Of a stretch of 64,000 nt of DNA, positions 18,593-29,037 are shown piece by piece; the stretch's first letter is position 1, and the number at the start of each line of letters is the position of its first letter. The position numbers were made by a program, and so were the translations under genes. Origin of the DNA: JAFAZJ01 sp964437145 (lineage in GTDB: Bacteria > Pseudomonadota > Alphaproteobacteria > Reyranellales > Reyranellaceae); contig CAYTFW010000006.1 of assembly GCA_964437145.1 (NCBI GenBank), forward strand, positions 11,013 to 75,012. The letters run 5' to 3'. Under the pieces are notes generated by a model. It did not search any database. It was not told the DNA's origin and saw only the letters and a list, made by a program, of their open reading frames with translations.

Positions 18593-19278
18593 TGAAGGCA
18601 GCCGTCGTCGTCTTCCCCGGCACCAATCGTGAGAACGACATCGCCAATGCCATCGCGCTGACCTCGGGCAACAAGCCGGCCATGGTCTGGCACGGCGACA
18701 GCGCGCTGCCCAAGGTCGACCTGATCGTGATCCCCGGCGGCTTCTCCTATGGCGACTATCTGCGCTGCGGCGCCATGGCGGCGCATTCGCCGGTGATGCG
18801 CGAGGTCAAGGCGCGCGCCGGGAAGGGTGTGCCGGTGCTGGCGGTGTGCAACGGCTTCCAGGTCGCGGCCGAGACGGGCATCGTGCCCGGCACCTTGATG
18901 CGCAACGCGCACCTGCAATTCGTCTGCGGCGACGTGCATCTGAAGGTCGAGACCAGCCAGAGCCTGTTCACCAACCGCTACCAGCAGGGCCAGATCATCC
19001 GCGTGCCGGTCGCCCATGCCGAGGGCAACTACTTCGTCGACGACGAGACGCTCAAGCGCATGGAGGATCGCGGCCAGATCGCCTTCCGCTATTGCGGCGC
19101 CGATGGCGACCTCGCGTCGGGCAATCCCAACGGCTCGCTGCACAGCATCGCCGGCGTCTTCAACGAGACCAAGAGCGTGCTCGGCATGATGCCGCATCCC
19201 GAGAACGCCATCGAGCCGCGCTTCGGCGGCACCGATGGCAAGGCCTTGTTCGAGAGCCTCGTCGCCGCGATCGCCTGA
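18592..19278 (+). CDS. purQ: FGAM synthase glutaminase subunit PurQ
   Basis: A 228-residue class-I glutamine amidotransferase supplying ammonia to PurL. The nucleophile is C86 in AVCNGFQ and the catalytic pair H202 and E204 is in HPEN. The oxyanion segment PGGFSYGDY lies near residue 45. The ATG sharing the purS stop gives the exact family start (MKAAVVVFPGTNRE). Longer starts would overlap purS. Confidence 0.96.
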   Translation: MKAAVVVFPGTNRENDIANAIALTSGNKPAMVWHGDSALPKVDLIVIPGGFSYGDYLRCGAMAAHSPVMREVKARAGKGVPVLAVCNGFQVAAETGIVPGTLMRNAHLQFVCGDVHLKVETSQSLFTNRYQQGQIIRVPVAHAEGNYFVDDETLKRMEDRGQIAFRYCGADGDLASGNPNGSLHSIAGVFNETKSVLGMMPHPENAIEPRFGGTDGKALFESLVAAIA

Positions 19279-19281
19279 ACC

Positions 19282-21519
<2,238 letters not shown>

Positions 21520-21531
21520 AGGACCCGATCG

Positions 21532-21771
21532 ATGCCCATGGCTTCCGACGATATCGTCCGCCTGATCAAGGCCGGCCTGCCCGACGCCGAGGTCCGGATC
21601 GAGGACCTGGCGGGCGACGGCGACCACTATTCGGCTACGGTCGTATCCCAGGCTTTTGCTGGTAAATCCCGGGTCCAGCAGCACCAGATGGTCTATGCCA
21701 CGCTGGGTGGCCGCATGGGCGGCGAACTGCACGCCCTGAAGTTGACGACCATGGCGCCCGGGGCCAGTTAG
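21532..21771 (+). CDS. bolA: BolA/IbaG-family protein
   Basis: A 79-residue BolA-fold protein that partners monothiol glutaredoxins in iron-sulfur trafficking. The conserved C-terminal block HQMVYATLGGRMGGELHALK is present. It sits between purL and grxD, the usual alphaproteobacterial order, which supports a joint role with the next gene. It may start at the second methionine codon (21541); the difference is three residues. Confidence 0.88.
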   Translation: MPMASDDIVRLIKAGLPDAEVRIEDLAGDGDHYSATVVSQAFAGKSRVQQHQMVYATLGGRMGGELHALKLTTMAPGAS

Positions 21772-21807
21772 GGTACACTGGGCATACAGGATCCACAGGA
21801 GACAGCG

Positions 21808-22143
21808 ATGAGCGATGTCGCCAACCGCATCAAGGATGAGATCACCACCAACGACGTGGTGCTGTTCATGAAGGGCACGCCGGTGTTCCCGCAGTGCGGC
21901 TTCTCGGCCGCCGTGGTCGAGGTGCTCGATCACATGGGCGTGCGCTTCAAGGGCGTGAACGTCCTGATCGACCCGGCGATCCGCCAGGGCATCAAGGAAT
22001 TCAGCGACTGGCCGACAATCCCGCAGCTCTACGTCAAGGGCGAGTTCATCGGCGGCTGCGACATCATCCGCGAGATGTACGAGACCGGCGAGCTCGAGCA
22101 GGTCTTCAAGGACAAGGGCGTCGCGGTTCAGCAGGCCGCGTAG
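21808..22143 (+). CDS. grxD: Monothiol glutaredoxin (Grx4/GrxD type)
   Basis: A 111-residue CGFS-type glutaredoxin that holds a shared [2Fe-2S] cluster with glutathione and BolA. The active site is C30-G-F-S, preceded by FMKGTPVFPQ. WPTIPQLYVKGEFIGGCDI is the glutathione-binding region. An AGGAGA ribosome-binding site precedes the ATG. A strong hairpin follows, so this is the end of the pur-bolA-grxD unit. Confidence 0.95.
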   Translation: MSDVANRIKDEITTNDVVLFMKGTPVFPQCGFSAAVVEVLDHMGVRFKGVNVLIDPAIRQGIKEFSDWPTIPQLYVKGEFIGGCDIIREMYETGELEQVFKDKGVAVQQAA

Positions 22144-22164
22144 GCCGCCGAAGCGCCCCTGAAA

Positions 22165-22188
22165 AAGGCCGCCCTCGCGGGCGGCCTT
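22165..22188 (+). terminator. Hairpin terminator after grxD
   Basis: 10-bp perfect arms AAGGCCGCCC and complement with loop TCGC, 22 bases after the grxD stop. The following bases (CGCGTTTGG) give only a weak T-tract, so the stem is the main evidence. Confidence 0.7.
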
Positions 22189-22214
22189 CGCGTTTGGGAC
22201 GGCGCTCGGGAAAG

Positions 22215-22237
22215 AAGGCCGCCCTGAGAGCGGCCTT
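22215..22237 (-). terminator. Hairpin terminator for glycine-rich protein gene
   Basis: 8-bp arms AAGGCCGC and GCGGCCTT with a 7-base loop, 14 bases beyond the minus-strand stop at 22251. On the minus strand TTTCC follows. It is related in sequence to the neighbouring grxD terminator. Confidence 0.6.
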
Positions 22238-22250
22238 CGATCGCTTCGCC

Positions 22251-22781
22251 TCAGCGATGCCCCGGAGCATCCGCGGAATGGTGGTGCGCCTCGGGATTGG
22301 TGGCATGGTTGGGTTCATGGTTCGCGTGGTTGGCTTCATGCCCCACGCCGTGTCCGCCGCCCCTACCCGACACGCCGCGTCCGCCGCCGGTCTGGCCGGC
22401 GCCCGCCTGCCCGGCGTTGCCCGGACCGGAGTTGGCGGACGGACCGGAGTTGCCGCCATTGCCGCCGTTGCCGGGGCCGGAGTTGCCCGACGCCGACGCG
22501 CCGCCCGAGCCGGGGCCCGAGCTGCCGCCACCGCCGCCGCTGCCACCACCACCGCTGCCACCACCACCACCGCTGCCACCACCGCCACCACCACCGCCGC
22601 CACCGCCGCCGCCACCACCGCCGCCTCGCGCATCGGCGGACGCGATGGAGATCGTGGCGCCGTCAGGTGTGGGCTTGAACCCGTAGGGCGCGATAGTGAG
22701 CACGCCAGCGAGCACCGCCAGCAGCATGGGCTTCGAGAGGGCGCGGGCGTGCGACCTGGAGATCGCGACGTTCAGAGTCAT
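22251..22781 (-). CDS. Exported glycine-rich, low-complexity protein
   Basis: A 176-residue protein with a probable Sec signal (LSKPMLLAVLAGVLTIAPYG, then a cut near SADA), a run of about 17 glycines, (G)nS repeats, a Gly/Asn/Pro middle and a His/Asn-rich tail (HEANHANHEPNHATNPEAHHH) that could bind metal. The ATG at 22781 is chosen because AGGAGA lies 6 bases upstream. I do not recognise a family; the composition suggests a cell-surface or matrix protein. A similar protein is encoded at 23237-23767. Confidence 0.65.
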   Translation of the reverse strand: MTLNVAISRSHARALSKPMLLAVLAGVLTIAPYGFKPTPDGATISIASADARGGGGGGGGGGGGGGGGGSGGGGGSGGGGSGGGGGSSGPGSGGASASGNSGPGNGGNGGNSGPSANSGPGNAGQAGAGQTGGGRGVSGRGGGHGVGHEANHANHEPNHATNPEAHHHSADAPGHR

Positions 22782-22830
22782 GGCTAGTCTCCTGCCTTGT
22801 GGACGACCGGCGCGTACACGAACGCCGCAC

Positions 22831-22863
22831 CTGTCATCCCGAGAACAGCCGAGGAGGGATTTA
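22831..22863. repeat. Degenerate half copy of the REP-like repeat
   Basis: CTGTCATCCCGAG followed by a diverged core and GAGGAGGGATTTA match the left arm of the palindromic repeat found elsewhere; the right arm is missing. It lies in the promoter region of the glycine-rich protein gene on the minus strand. Confidence 0.5.
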
Positions 22864-22879
22864 CGTCCCAAGTCGTGAG

Positions 22880-23227
22880 TTAGCGCACGATATGCCAGAG
22901 ACCCTTGTCGTCGCGACAGGCCAGCCGATTGACGACCAGAGCCGTATCCGGCAGCTGCGTCGTCTCTTCGAACTCGCGGCACATCATGCCATTGCGCGCC
23001 AGATACGTGCGCAAGGGCTCGATCGTGCCGTGGACGCCCGCCGTCTCGCCGCGCCAGTTCACCCGCACGCGACTACGTGCGGTTTCCAGCGTGCGAAGCC
23101 GCGCCTCATCCGCGATGGCTTGGTCGGCCGGTGCCAGCGGTGCGCGCGCGACTTCCTGGGCGACCGAGGCCGATGCCGCGATCGTCAGCGCCAGCGCCGC
23201 CACGGCAGAGCGCGAAAATTCGAACAC
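22880..23227 (-). CDS. Exported surface-antigen-like protein (RT0821/Lpp0805-type C-terminus)
   Basis: A 115-residue protein with an N-terminal signal peptide (AVAALALTIAASASVAQ, cut near residue 23). The mature part has VNWRGETAGVHGTIEP, then CREFEETT, then ACRDDKGLWHIV. This W..G..G.V.P ... CREf ... aCR.ddG.W pattern is that of small surface-antigen domains in Alphaproteobacteria. The two cysteines could form a disulfide. The same pattern ends the anti-sigma factor at 24459-25079. It lies between two glycine-rich exported proteins. Confidence 0.65.
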   Translation of the reverse strand: MFEFSRSAVAALALTIAASASVAQEVARAPLAPADQAIADEARLRTLETARSRVRVNWRGETAGVHGTIEPLRTYLARNGMMCREFEETTQLPDTALVVNRLACRDDKGLWHIVR

Positions 23228-23236
23228 GCCTGCCGC

Positions 23237-23767
23237 CTACCGTTTCGGTGGCGGGGTCCCGGGTGGATCGCTCCACCGGCGCGCGATCAAGTCGGCTTCT
23301 TCCTTAGGCGTCAGGTCGCGGGCAACGGGTGACACGTCGCCAATGCTACCAGGACCGCCACCTGGGCCCGGCCCACCTGGCCCCGAACCAGGCCCCGCGC
23401 CCGACCCGGGACCCGAACCACTGCCGCCCGGTCCGCTGTTACCCGATCCACCGGGGCCACCAGAGCCGCCCGGCCCACTGTTCCCACCCGAGCCGCCAGA
23501 GCCGCCGCTGCCACCGCCAGATCCGCCGCTACCACCGCCAGAACCACTGCCGCCAGAGCCGCCGCTACCGCCGCCACCTCCGCCGCCGCCGCCGCCTCCT
23601 CCGCCGCCACCGCCGCTTCCGCCACCGCTGGCATGGGCGGCCGACACCGACACACTCAGAGTCGCGGCAAGCAGCAGCGCCAGCACATGCCGGCGCCGTG
23701 TCGGCGAACAGGCGGGCTCGATTTTGGCGCTATCGCTATCCATGGACGTCTCGTCGAATGAAGCCAT
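23237..23767 (-). CDS. Exported glycine/serine-rich, low-complexity protein
   Basis: A 176-residue protein. A twin-arginine-containing N-terminus (SPTRRRHVLALLLAATLSV) leads to a hydrophobic segment and a cut near AHAS. About 100 residues of G/S/P repeats follow, and the end (DLTPKEEADLIARRWSDPPGTPPPKR) is non-repetitive. An alternative start at 23743 is possible; neither has a strong ribosome-binding site. It is 9 bases upstream of the surface-antigen-like gene, likely co-transcribed. No family is recognised. Confidence 0.6.
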   Translation of the reverse strand: MASFDETSMDSDSAKIEPACSPTRRRHVLALLLAATLSVSVSAAHASGGGSGGGGGGGGGGGGGGGGSGGSGGSGSGGGSGGSGGGSGGSGGSGGNSGPGGSGGPGGSGNSGPGGSGSGPGSGAGPGSGPGGPGPGGGPGSIGDVSPVARDLTPKEEADLIARRWSDPPGTPPPKR

Positions 23768-23919
23768 GCGGACTCTACGACCGCTTCCGCGCGAATACCA
23801 TTACCTGGGCAGGCTTTGACGAGGCGACAACAGCCCATCGGGCCGCTGCGTCCCGGCGATTGAAGAAATAGTTCTGTTGTTGTCCCGCCGCCACGGCGCG
23901 AGACTGGCCACGGAAACGC

Positions 23920-24462
23920 GTGATCCCGACGCCGACGATGAACAAGGAAACCTGGACGGCGATGACCGCGTTGCAGCCGCGTCTGCGGCGCTTCGCGTAC
24001 GGGCTCACCGGCTCGCTCGACGAGGCGGATGACCTGGTGCAGGCCGCCTACGAGCGGGCCATCAGCCGCATCGCCCAGTGGCAGGCGGGCACGCGCCTCG
24101 ACAGTTGGATGTACCGCATCGTGCAGACCATCCATATCAACCGCCAACAGGCCAACCGCGTGCGCGGCGCGCATCTGAAGCCGGTCGACCCCGACACCCT
24201 AACGGCGCGCGACCAGGCGCGCGCCCTGGAAGCCAGCATCACGCTCGCCAAGGTGCGCGGCTTCATTGGCCGTTTGCCGGAGGAGCAGCGCGCGGCGCTG
24301 CTACTGGTCGCGGTCGAAGGCCTTTCCTATCGCGACGCCGCCGAGGTGCTCGACCTGCCGGTCGGCACGCTCACCAGCCGCGTCGCACGCGCCCGCGTGG
24401 CACTACGCGATTTCGTCGACGGCTCAGCCGTCCAGACCGCCACGGGAGGCGGACACTCATGA
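23920..24462 (+). CDS. ECF-type RNA polymerase sigma factor
   Basis: A 180-residue sigma-70-family factor with regions 2 and 4 only. Region 2 is seen in EADDLVQAAYERAI and LDSWMYRIVQTIHINRQQ; region 4 in LPEEQRAALLLVAVEGLSY followed by RDAAEVLDLPVGTLTSRVARAR. It would direct transcription when released by the membrane anti-sigma factor encoded next, with which it overlaps by 4 bases. The start is GTG at 23920 or ATG at 23938; neither has a strong ribosome-binding site. It is divergent from the glycine-rich/surface-antigen genes, which are candidate targets. Confidence 0.87.
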   Translation: MIPTPTMNKETWTAMTALQPRLRRFAYGLTGSLDEADDLVQAAYERAISRIAQWQAGTRLDSWMYRIVQTIHINRQQANRVRGAHLKPVDPDTLTARDQARALEASITLAKVRGFIGRLPEEQRAALLLVAVEGLSYRDAAEVLDLPVGTLTSRVARARVALRDFVDGSAVQTATGGGHS

Positions 24463-25079
24463 CGACATACGACGACGCCACCCTGCTGGCCTATCTCGAC
24501 GGCGAACTCGCCGCCGCCGAAGCCGAGGCTCTCGAAGCCGATCTCGCGCGTGACGCGAGCCTGGCCGAACGCCTGCAAGCCTTCGCCGGCAGCGGTGCCT
24601 TGTTGCACGCGGCGCTGGCGCCGGCCACGCATGGACGCATGCCGCGATTGCCCGAGCCCGACTTCACGGAGCGTCCCGTCACGAGCTGGCGACGCTTCGC
24701 GCCTTACGCCGCCGTGGCCGCGAGCGTCGCGCTACTGATCGGCGCCGGCCTGGGCTTCGGCACCGGCGAATTCCTCGCGCGGCGCAATTTCGAGCTCGCG
24801 GGTGAGCAGCGCGCGCGCGACGCGGCGCTGGCCGAGGCGACGCTGCGTCGCGCGCTGGAGACGCAGGTGAGCGGCACGCCAGTGCGCTGGGAGAATCCCG
24901 ACAGCGGCGCGTCGGGCGCGGTGAAACCGACCCGCACCTTCAAGAACCACAGCGACCAGTTCTGCCGGGAATACGAGCGAGTCGAGACCGTGGGCGCGCG
25001 CACCGAGACGATCAGCGGCATCGCCTGCCGCGGCGACGACGGGCAATGGCGCACGCGCGCGGTGTTCTATCGCGAATAA
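24459..25079 (+). CDS. Membrane anti-sigma factor with periplasmic surface-antigen-like domain
   Basis: A 206-residue single-span protein. The N-terminus (DDATLLAYLDGELAAAEAEAL) is a zinc-free anti-sigma domain type; one membrane span (YAAVAASVALLIGAGLGFG) lies near residues 77-95. After a short coiled segment the periplasmic end reads VRWENPDSGASGAVKPTRTF, then CREYER, then IACRGDDGQWRTRAVFY. That is the same domain pattern as the exported protein at 22880-23227. GGGAGGCGG precedes the ATG at 24459, which overlaps the sigma gene by 4 bases. A longer in-frame start would lie within the sigma gene and is rejected. Confidence 0.8.
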   Translation: MTTYDDATLLAYLDGELAAAEAEALEADLARDASLAERLQAFAGSGALLHAALAPATHGRMPRLPEPDFTERPVTSWRRFAPYAAVAASVALLIGAGLGFGTGEFLARRNFELAGEQRARDAALAEATLRRALETQVSGTPVRWENPDSGASGAVKPTRTFKNHSDQFCREYERVETVGARTETISGIACRGDDGQWRTRAVFYRE

Positions 25080-25090
25080 CCCGCGTCGCG

Positions 25091-26260
25091 TCAGGCCGCC
25101 ATCTCAAGGATCGTCTTGATGTCGCCCGGCCCATTGATCTTGCGCGGGTTGGTATAAGTCCAGCGATCATGCATCGTGTTCTCGGCCAGCAGGTCGAACT
25201 GGCCGGGCTCGACGCCGACCTCCTTCAGGGTACGTGGCAGACCGAGCCCGCTGATCAGCTCGTGCAACGCGTCGCCGGCGTCGACGCCGGGCCGGCCCAA
25301 GGCCTCGCTCACCACCGCCTGGCGCGCGGCGTTCACCGATTTGTTCCAGCGCATGACGTAAGGCAGCATCACGCAGGAGGTGTAGCCGTGTGGCACGCCA
25401 GCGGTGCCGCCGAGGATGTGGCCGATGGCGTGGCTGGCACCCTTGTCGACGCCGGCCTGCGAGCCCACCACCGAGAGCCACATGCCCATCAGGCAATCGA
25501 GCCTTGCGGCCATGTCGGACTCGTCGGCCTTCACGCCGCGCAGGCCACGGCTCAAGAGCTTCAGCGCGTGGATGTCGGCGGCCTCGGAATAGGCGTTGCA
25601 GCGCGGCGAGCAGATATCCTCGGCCGCGTGGTCGACGGCGCGGATGCCGCTGGACAGAAACAGCCACAGCGGCGTGTGCACCGTGGCCGCCGGATCGAGG
25701 ATGACGACGCGCGGCACATGCAGCGGATGGAAGTACGACTCCTTCTTCTTCGTGGCCGTGTCCGTGCAACCGGCGCCGGCGTTGAACTCGCCGGCCGACA
25801 GCGTGGTCGGCACCGCAACCTGGCGCACGGTGGGCGCCTTGACCGGCTTGCGCGTCGGCGGATCGGCGTTGGTGACGCGCTTGTAGTCGTCGAGCTGCTC
25901 CGGCCGGGTCACGTCGTTGGCGAGGCAGAGCTGGATCATCTTGCCGGCGTCGGTGACCGAGCCGCCACCCACCGTGGCGATCAGGTCGGCGCCGGCCTCG
26001 CGCGCGGCATTGGCGGCGGCGACGCAGTCGGTGCGCGGCGTGTGCGCGGCGATGCGATCCCAGGTGCCGGCGTGGCGGTTGCCGAGCTTGCCGACGACGG
26101 TCTTCACCACATCGGCCGTACGATTGAGCGTGCCGCTGGCGACGACGAAGACCTTGTTGGCGCCGATGCGCGCGGTCTCCTCAGCCAGGGCTTCGGCGCA
26201 GGGCTTGCCGAAGACCACTTGGTCCATGTGGGGATAGCGATAGACGCCCGCGCTCGCCAT
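25091..26260 (-). CDS. Iron-containing alcohol dehydrogenase-family protein
   Basis: A 389-residue group-III alcohol dehydrogenase/maleylacetate-reductase-fold enzyme. The NAD(P)-binding GGGSVTDAGK lies near residues 96-105. The metal site includes the HAIGHILGGTAGVPHG block (about 265-280) with two histidines, and another D/H pair upstream (AVDHAAED). The ATG at 26260 has a clear GGAGGAAGAC in front; a far longer in-frame reading runs antisense through the binding-protein gene and is rejected. It is convergent-neighbour to the anti-sigma gene. Substrate unknown. Confidence 0.82.
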   Translation of the reverse strand: MASAGVYRYPHMDQVVFGKPCAEALAEETARIGANKVFVVASGTLNRTADVVKTVVGKLGNRHAGTWDRIAAHTPRTDCVAAANAAREAGADLIATVGGGSVTDAGKMIQLCLANDVTRPEQLDDYKRVTNADPPTRKPVKAPTVRQVAVPTTLSAGEFNAGAGCTDTATKKKESYFHPLHVPRVVILDPAATVHTPLWLFLSSGIRAVDHAAEDICSPRCNAYSEAADIHALKLLSRGLRGVKADESDMAARLDCLMGMWLSVVGSQAGVDKGASHAIGHILGGTAGVPHGYTSCVMLPYVMRWNKSVNAARQAVVSEALGRPGVDAGDALHELISGLGLPRTLKEVGVEPGQFDLLAENTMHDRWTYTNPRKINGPGDIKTILEMAA

Positions 26261-26356
26261 GTCTTCCTCCGTCTTGCGTGGCGGGAGCCTAAGCGATTTG
26301 GCGACGCGCCCGCACCTGCTATCGTGCCGCCGGGCTTTGGCGACGGGAGACGGACC

Positions 26357-27940
26357 ATGTCGTTCATCGGGAATATCGCGAAGTTGGCAGCGGCCGGCGC
26401 GATAGCGTTGACACTCGCCGCGGCGGCGCAGGCGCAAACGACGTTGCGGGTCGTGGCGCACTCGGATCTGAAGATCCTCGATCCGATCTGGACCACCGCC
26501 TACATCACGCGCAACCACGGCTACCTGATCTACGACACGCTGCTGGGCCAGGACGCGACGCTCGCGATTCGCCCGCAGATGGCCGAGAAATGGACGGTGA
26601 GCGACGACAAGCTCGTCTGGACCTTCACCCTGCGTGACGGGCTGGAGTTCCACGACGGCCAGCCGGTGACCTCCGCCGACGTCGTCGCCTCGCTCAAGCG
26701 CTGGGCGGAACGCGATTCGATGGCCCAGCAGCTGTGGACCCGCGTCGCCGAGATCACGGCGATTGACGCCAAAAGCTTCAAGCTGGTGCTCAAGGAGCCC
26801 TACGGCCTGGTGATCGAGACCCTGGGCAAGCCGAGCTCGCTGGTGCCCTTCATCATGCCGGCGCGTGTCGCGGCGACGCCGTCGAACCAGCAGATCAAGG
26901 ACTTCACCGGCTCCGGCCCGTTCATCTTCAGCGGCAAGGACTGGAAGCCCGGCGACAAGGTCGTCTACGTCAAGAACCCCAAGTACAAGCCACGCAACGA
27001 ACCGCCCTCGGGCATGGCCGGCGGCAAGGTGGCCAAGGTCGACCGCGTCGAGTGGGTGGCGATGCCCGATCCGTTGACCGCCGTCAACGCGCTGATCGCC
27101 GGCGAGATCGACATGATCGAGGCGCCGCCGCCCGACCTCTTCCCGGTCCTGCAGAAGGACAAGAACATCGCGCTCTATGGCTGGAATCCGGCAGGCAGCC
27201 AGATCATCGGCCGCTTCAACCACCTGCACCCGCCGTTCAACAACGTGAAGGCGCGCCTGGCGGCGTTCTACGCCACGGCGCAGAGCGACTACCTCGAGGC
27301 GCAGGTCGGCGACAAGGACATCTACTTTGAGTGCAACGCGCCACTCACCTGCGGCAACCCGCACACCAAGACCTTCGGCGACCTGCTGCTCAAGCCGAAC
27401 CTCGAGAAGGCGCGCGCGCTTCTGAAAGAGGCGGGTTACGACGGCACGCCCGTCGTGCTGATGCATCAAACCGACCTGCAGTCATCGAACCGCCTCTCGC
27501 CTGTGGCTAAGGCACAGCTCGAGCGGGTCGGCTTCAAGGTCGACATGCAGTCGATGGACTGGCAGTCGTTGGTCTCGCGCCGCGCCAAGAAGGAGCCGCC
27601 GGCGCAGGGCGGCTGGAACATGTTCTTCACCACCACGGTGGCGGTCGACGCCGCCAACCCCGTCGCCAACGCCTTTACCCATGGCGGCTGCGACAAGGCG
27701 TGGTTCGGCTGGCCGTGCGACGAGGTGATCGAGAAGCTGCGCGCCGATTACTCGCGCGCCACCGACGAGGCGGCCAAGAAAGACCTGGCGTTCAAGATCC
27801 AGGATCGCGTGATGGAACAGGCGCACTACCTCGTCGTCGGGCAGTACAAAGCCTTCGGCGCCTATCGCAAGGGCGTGGTCGAGGGATGGCTGCAGGGCCC
27901 GGCGGCGGTGTTCTGGAACATCAGCAAGAAGGGCAACTGA
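26357..27940 (+). CDS. ABC transporter solute-binding protein (SBP family 5), paralogue 1
   Basis: A 527-residue periplasmic binding protein of the peptide/nickel/opine class. A Sec signal peptide (IAKLAAAGAIALTLAAAAQAQ) precedes TTLRVVAHSDLKILDPIWTT, the typical mature start. GGGAGACGG lies before the ATG at 26357; the frame is open far upstream but that part overlaps an antisense gene. No permease or ATPase genes adjoin, so it is an orphan. Related copies are at 44552-46132 and 46353-47921; this copy is more diverged, with an extra pair of cysteines (ECNAPLTCGNP). Confidence 0.85.
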   Translation: MSFIGNIAKLAAAGAIALTLAAAAQAQTTLRVVAHSDLKILDPIWTTAYITRNHGYLIYDTLLGQDATLAIRPQMAEKWTVSDDKLVWTFTLRDGLEFHDGQPVTSADVVASLKRWAERDSMAQQLWTRVAEITAIDAKSFKLVLKEPYGLVIETLGKPSSLVPFIMPARVAATPSNQQIKDFTGSGPFIFSGKDWKPGDKVVYVKNPKYKPRNEPPSGMAGGKVAKVDRVEWVAMPDPLTAVNALIAGEIDMIEAPPPDLFPVLQKDKNIALYGWNPAGSQIIGRFNHLHPPFNNVKARLAAFYATAQSDYLEAQVGDKDIYFECNAPLTCGNPHTKTFGDLLLKPNLEKARALLKEAGYDGTPVVLMHQTDLQSSNRLSPVAKAQLERVGFKVDMQSMDWQSLVSRRAKKEPPAQGGWNMFFTTTVAVDAANPVANAFTHGGCDKAWFGWPCDEVIEKLRADYSRATDEAAKKDLAFKIQDRVMEQAHYLVVGQYKAFGAYRKGVVEGWLQGPAAVFWNISKKGN

Positions 27941-27943
27941 CGC

Positions 27944-28900
27944 TCACGCGCGCACGTCGGCGCCGACGTGCCGCAGGTACCAGGCGTAGGTGCTCGCCAG
28001 CCCGTCGCGGAGCGACGTCGAGGCGCGCCAGCCCATGGAGTGGAGCCTGGTCGAGTCGACCAGCTTGCGCGGCGTGCCGTCCGGCTTGTCGCGGTCGTGG
28101 CGCAACGCGCCGCCGAAGCCGATCACCTCGGCGAGAGTCCGGGCGAGATCGCCGATCGAGATCTCCTCGCCCGAGCCGACGTTGATGTGCAGCTCGTCGG
28201 AGTAGCGATTCATCAGGAAAACCAGCGCGTCGGCGAGATCGTCGACATGCAGGAACTCGCGCAACGGGGTCCCCGTGCCCCACAACTCCACGGCGGGCGC
28301 GTTGACCAGCTTGGCCGCGTGGATCTTGGCCATGAGCGCGGGGATGACGTGCGCGCTCGTGAGATTGAAGTTGTCGCCGGGGCCGTAAAGGTTGGTGGGC
28401 TGCGCCGCGATGAAGTCGCAACCGTACTGGCGTCGGTAGGCGGCGCACAGCTTCAGGCCCGCGATCTTGGCGATACCGTACCATTCGTTGGTCGGCTCGA
28501 GCGGGCCGGTCAGCAGCGATTCCTCGGCGATCGGCTGTGGCGCCAGGCGTGGATAGATGCAGGTCGAGCCCAGGTAGAGCAGCTTCTCGACCCCGGCGAC
28601 GCGCGCCGCCTCGATCAGATTGCCGGCGATGGCGAGGTTGTCGTAGAGGAACTCGGCCGGGCGCGTGGAGTTGGCGAGGATGCCGCCCACGGTCGCGGCG
28701 GCGACGATCACGCAATGCGGCCGAACACGCCGCATCCAGTCGAAGACAGCCGCCTGGCGCCGTAGATCGACCTCGGCGCGCGTAGCGGTCACCACAGTGC
28801 AGGACTCACCCGCCAGCCGCCGCAGTAGCGCGCTCCCCACCATGCCGGCGTGACCGGCGACATAGACCTTCTTGCCGGCCAGCGAGTATGCGCCCGTCAT
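27944..28900 (-). CDS. fcl: GDP-L-fucose synthase (GDP-4-keto-6-deoxymannose epimerase/reductase)
   Basis: A 318-residue extended SDR. The NADP-binding motif GHAGMVGSAL is at about residues 16-25. The catalytic set is the S of STCIYP and Y-x-x-x-K in WYGIAK. AQPTNLYGPGDNF and PLREFLHVDDLADA are family signatures. The product, GDP-fucose, feeds surface polysaccharide. The partner dehydratase gmd is not in the window. The ATG at 28900 (GAGG upstream) is preferred over one nine codons earlier, which lacks a ribosome-binding site. Confidence 0.87.
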   Translation of the reverse strand: MTGAYSLAGKKVYVAGHAGMVGSALLRRLAGESCTVVTATRAEVDLRRQAAVFDWMRRVRPHCVIVAAATVGGILANSTRPAEFLYDNLAIAGNLIEAARVAGVEKLLYLGSTCIYPRLAPQPIAEESLLTGPLEPTNEWYGIAKIAGLKLCAAYRRQYGCDFIAAQPTNLYGPGDNFNLTSAHVIPALMAKIHAAKLVNAPAVELWGTGTPLREFLHVDDLADALVFLMNRYSDELHINVGSGEEISIGDLARTLAEVIGFGGALRHDRDKPDGTPRKLVDSTRLHSMGWRASTSLRDGLASTYAWYLRHVGADVRA

Positions 28901-29037
28901 CGCCGCGGCCTCATGGGCGGGGAGCATCTCACCGCGGCCCCCGTCGCGCCAGATCGAGATCGCCGGCGGCCATTACCTTCGTTGTTTCGCATGCGGCGGC
29001 AAAGATGACGCAAATCGTTTGCGCGGGAAAGCTGCGC

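Noticed and set aside
22297..22686. A proline-rich plus-strand frame opposite the glycine-rich gene
   Set aside because: It is the complement of GGN repeats; the minus-strand frame has a signal peptide and ribosome-binding site.
25046..26356. A long N-terminal extension of the binding protein (to 964 residues)
   Set aside because: It runs antisense to the Fe-dependent dehydrogenase gene and has no signal; the ATG at 26357 with ribosome-binding site and signal peptide is clearly the start.
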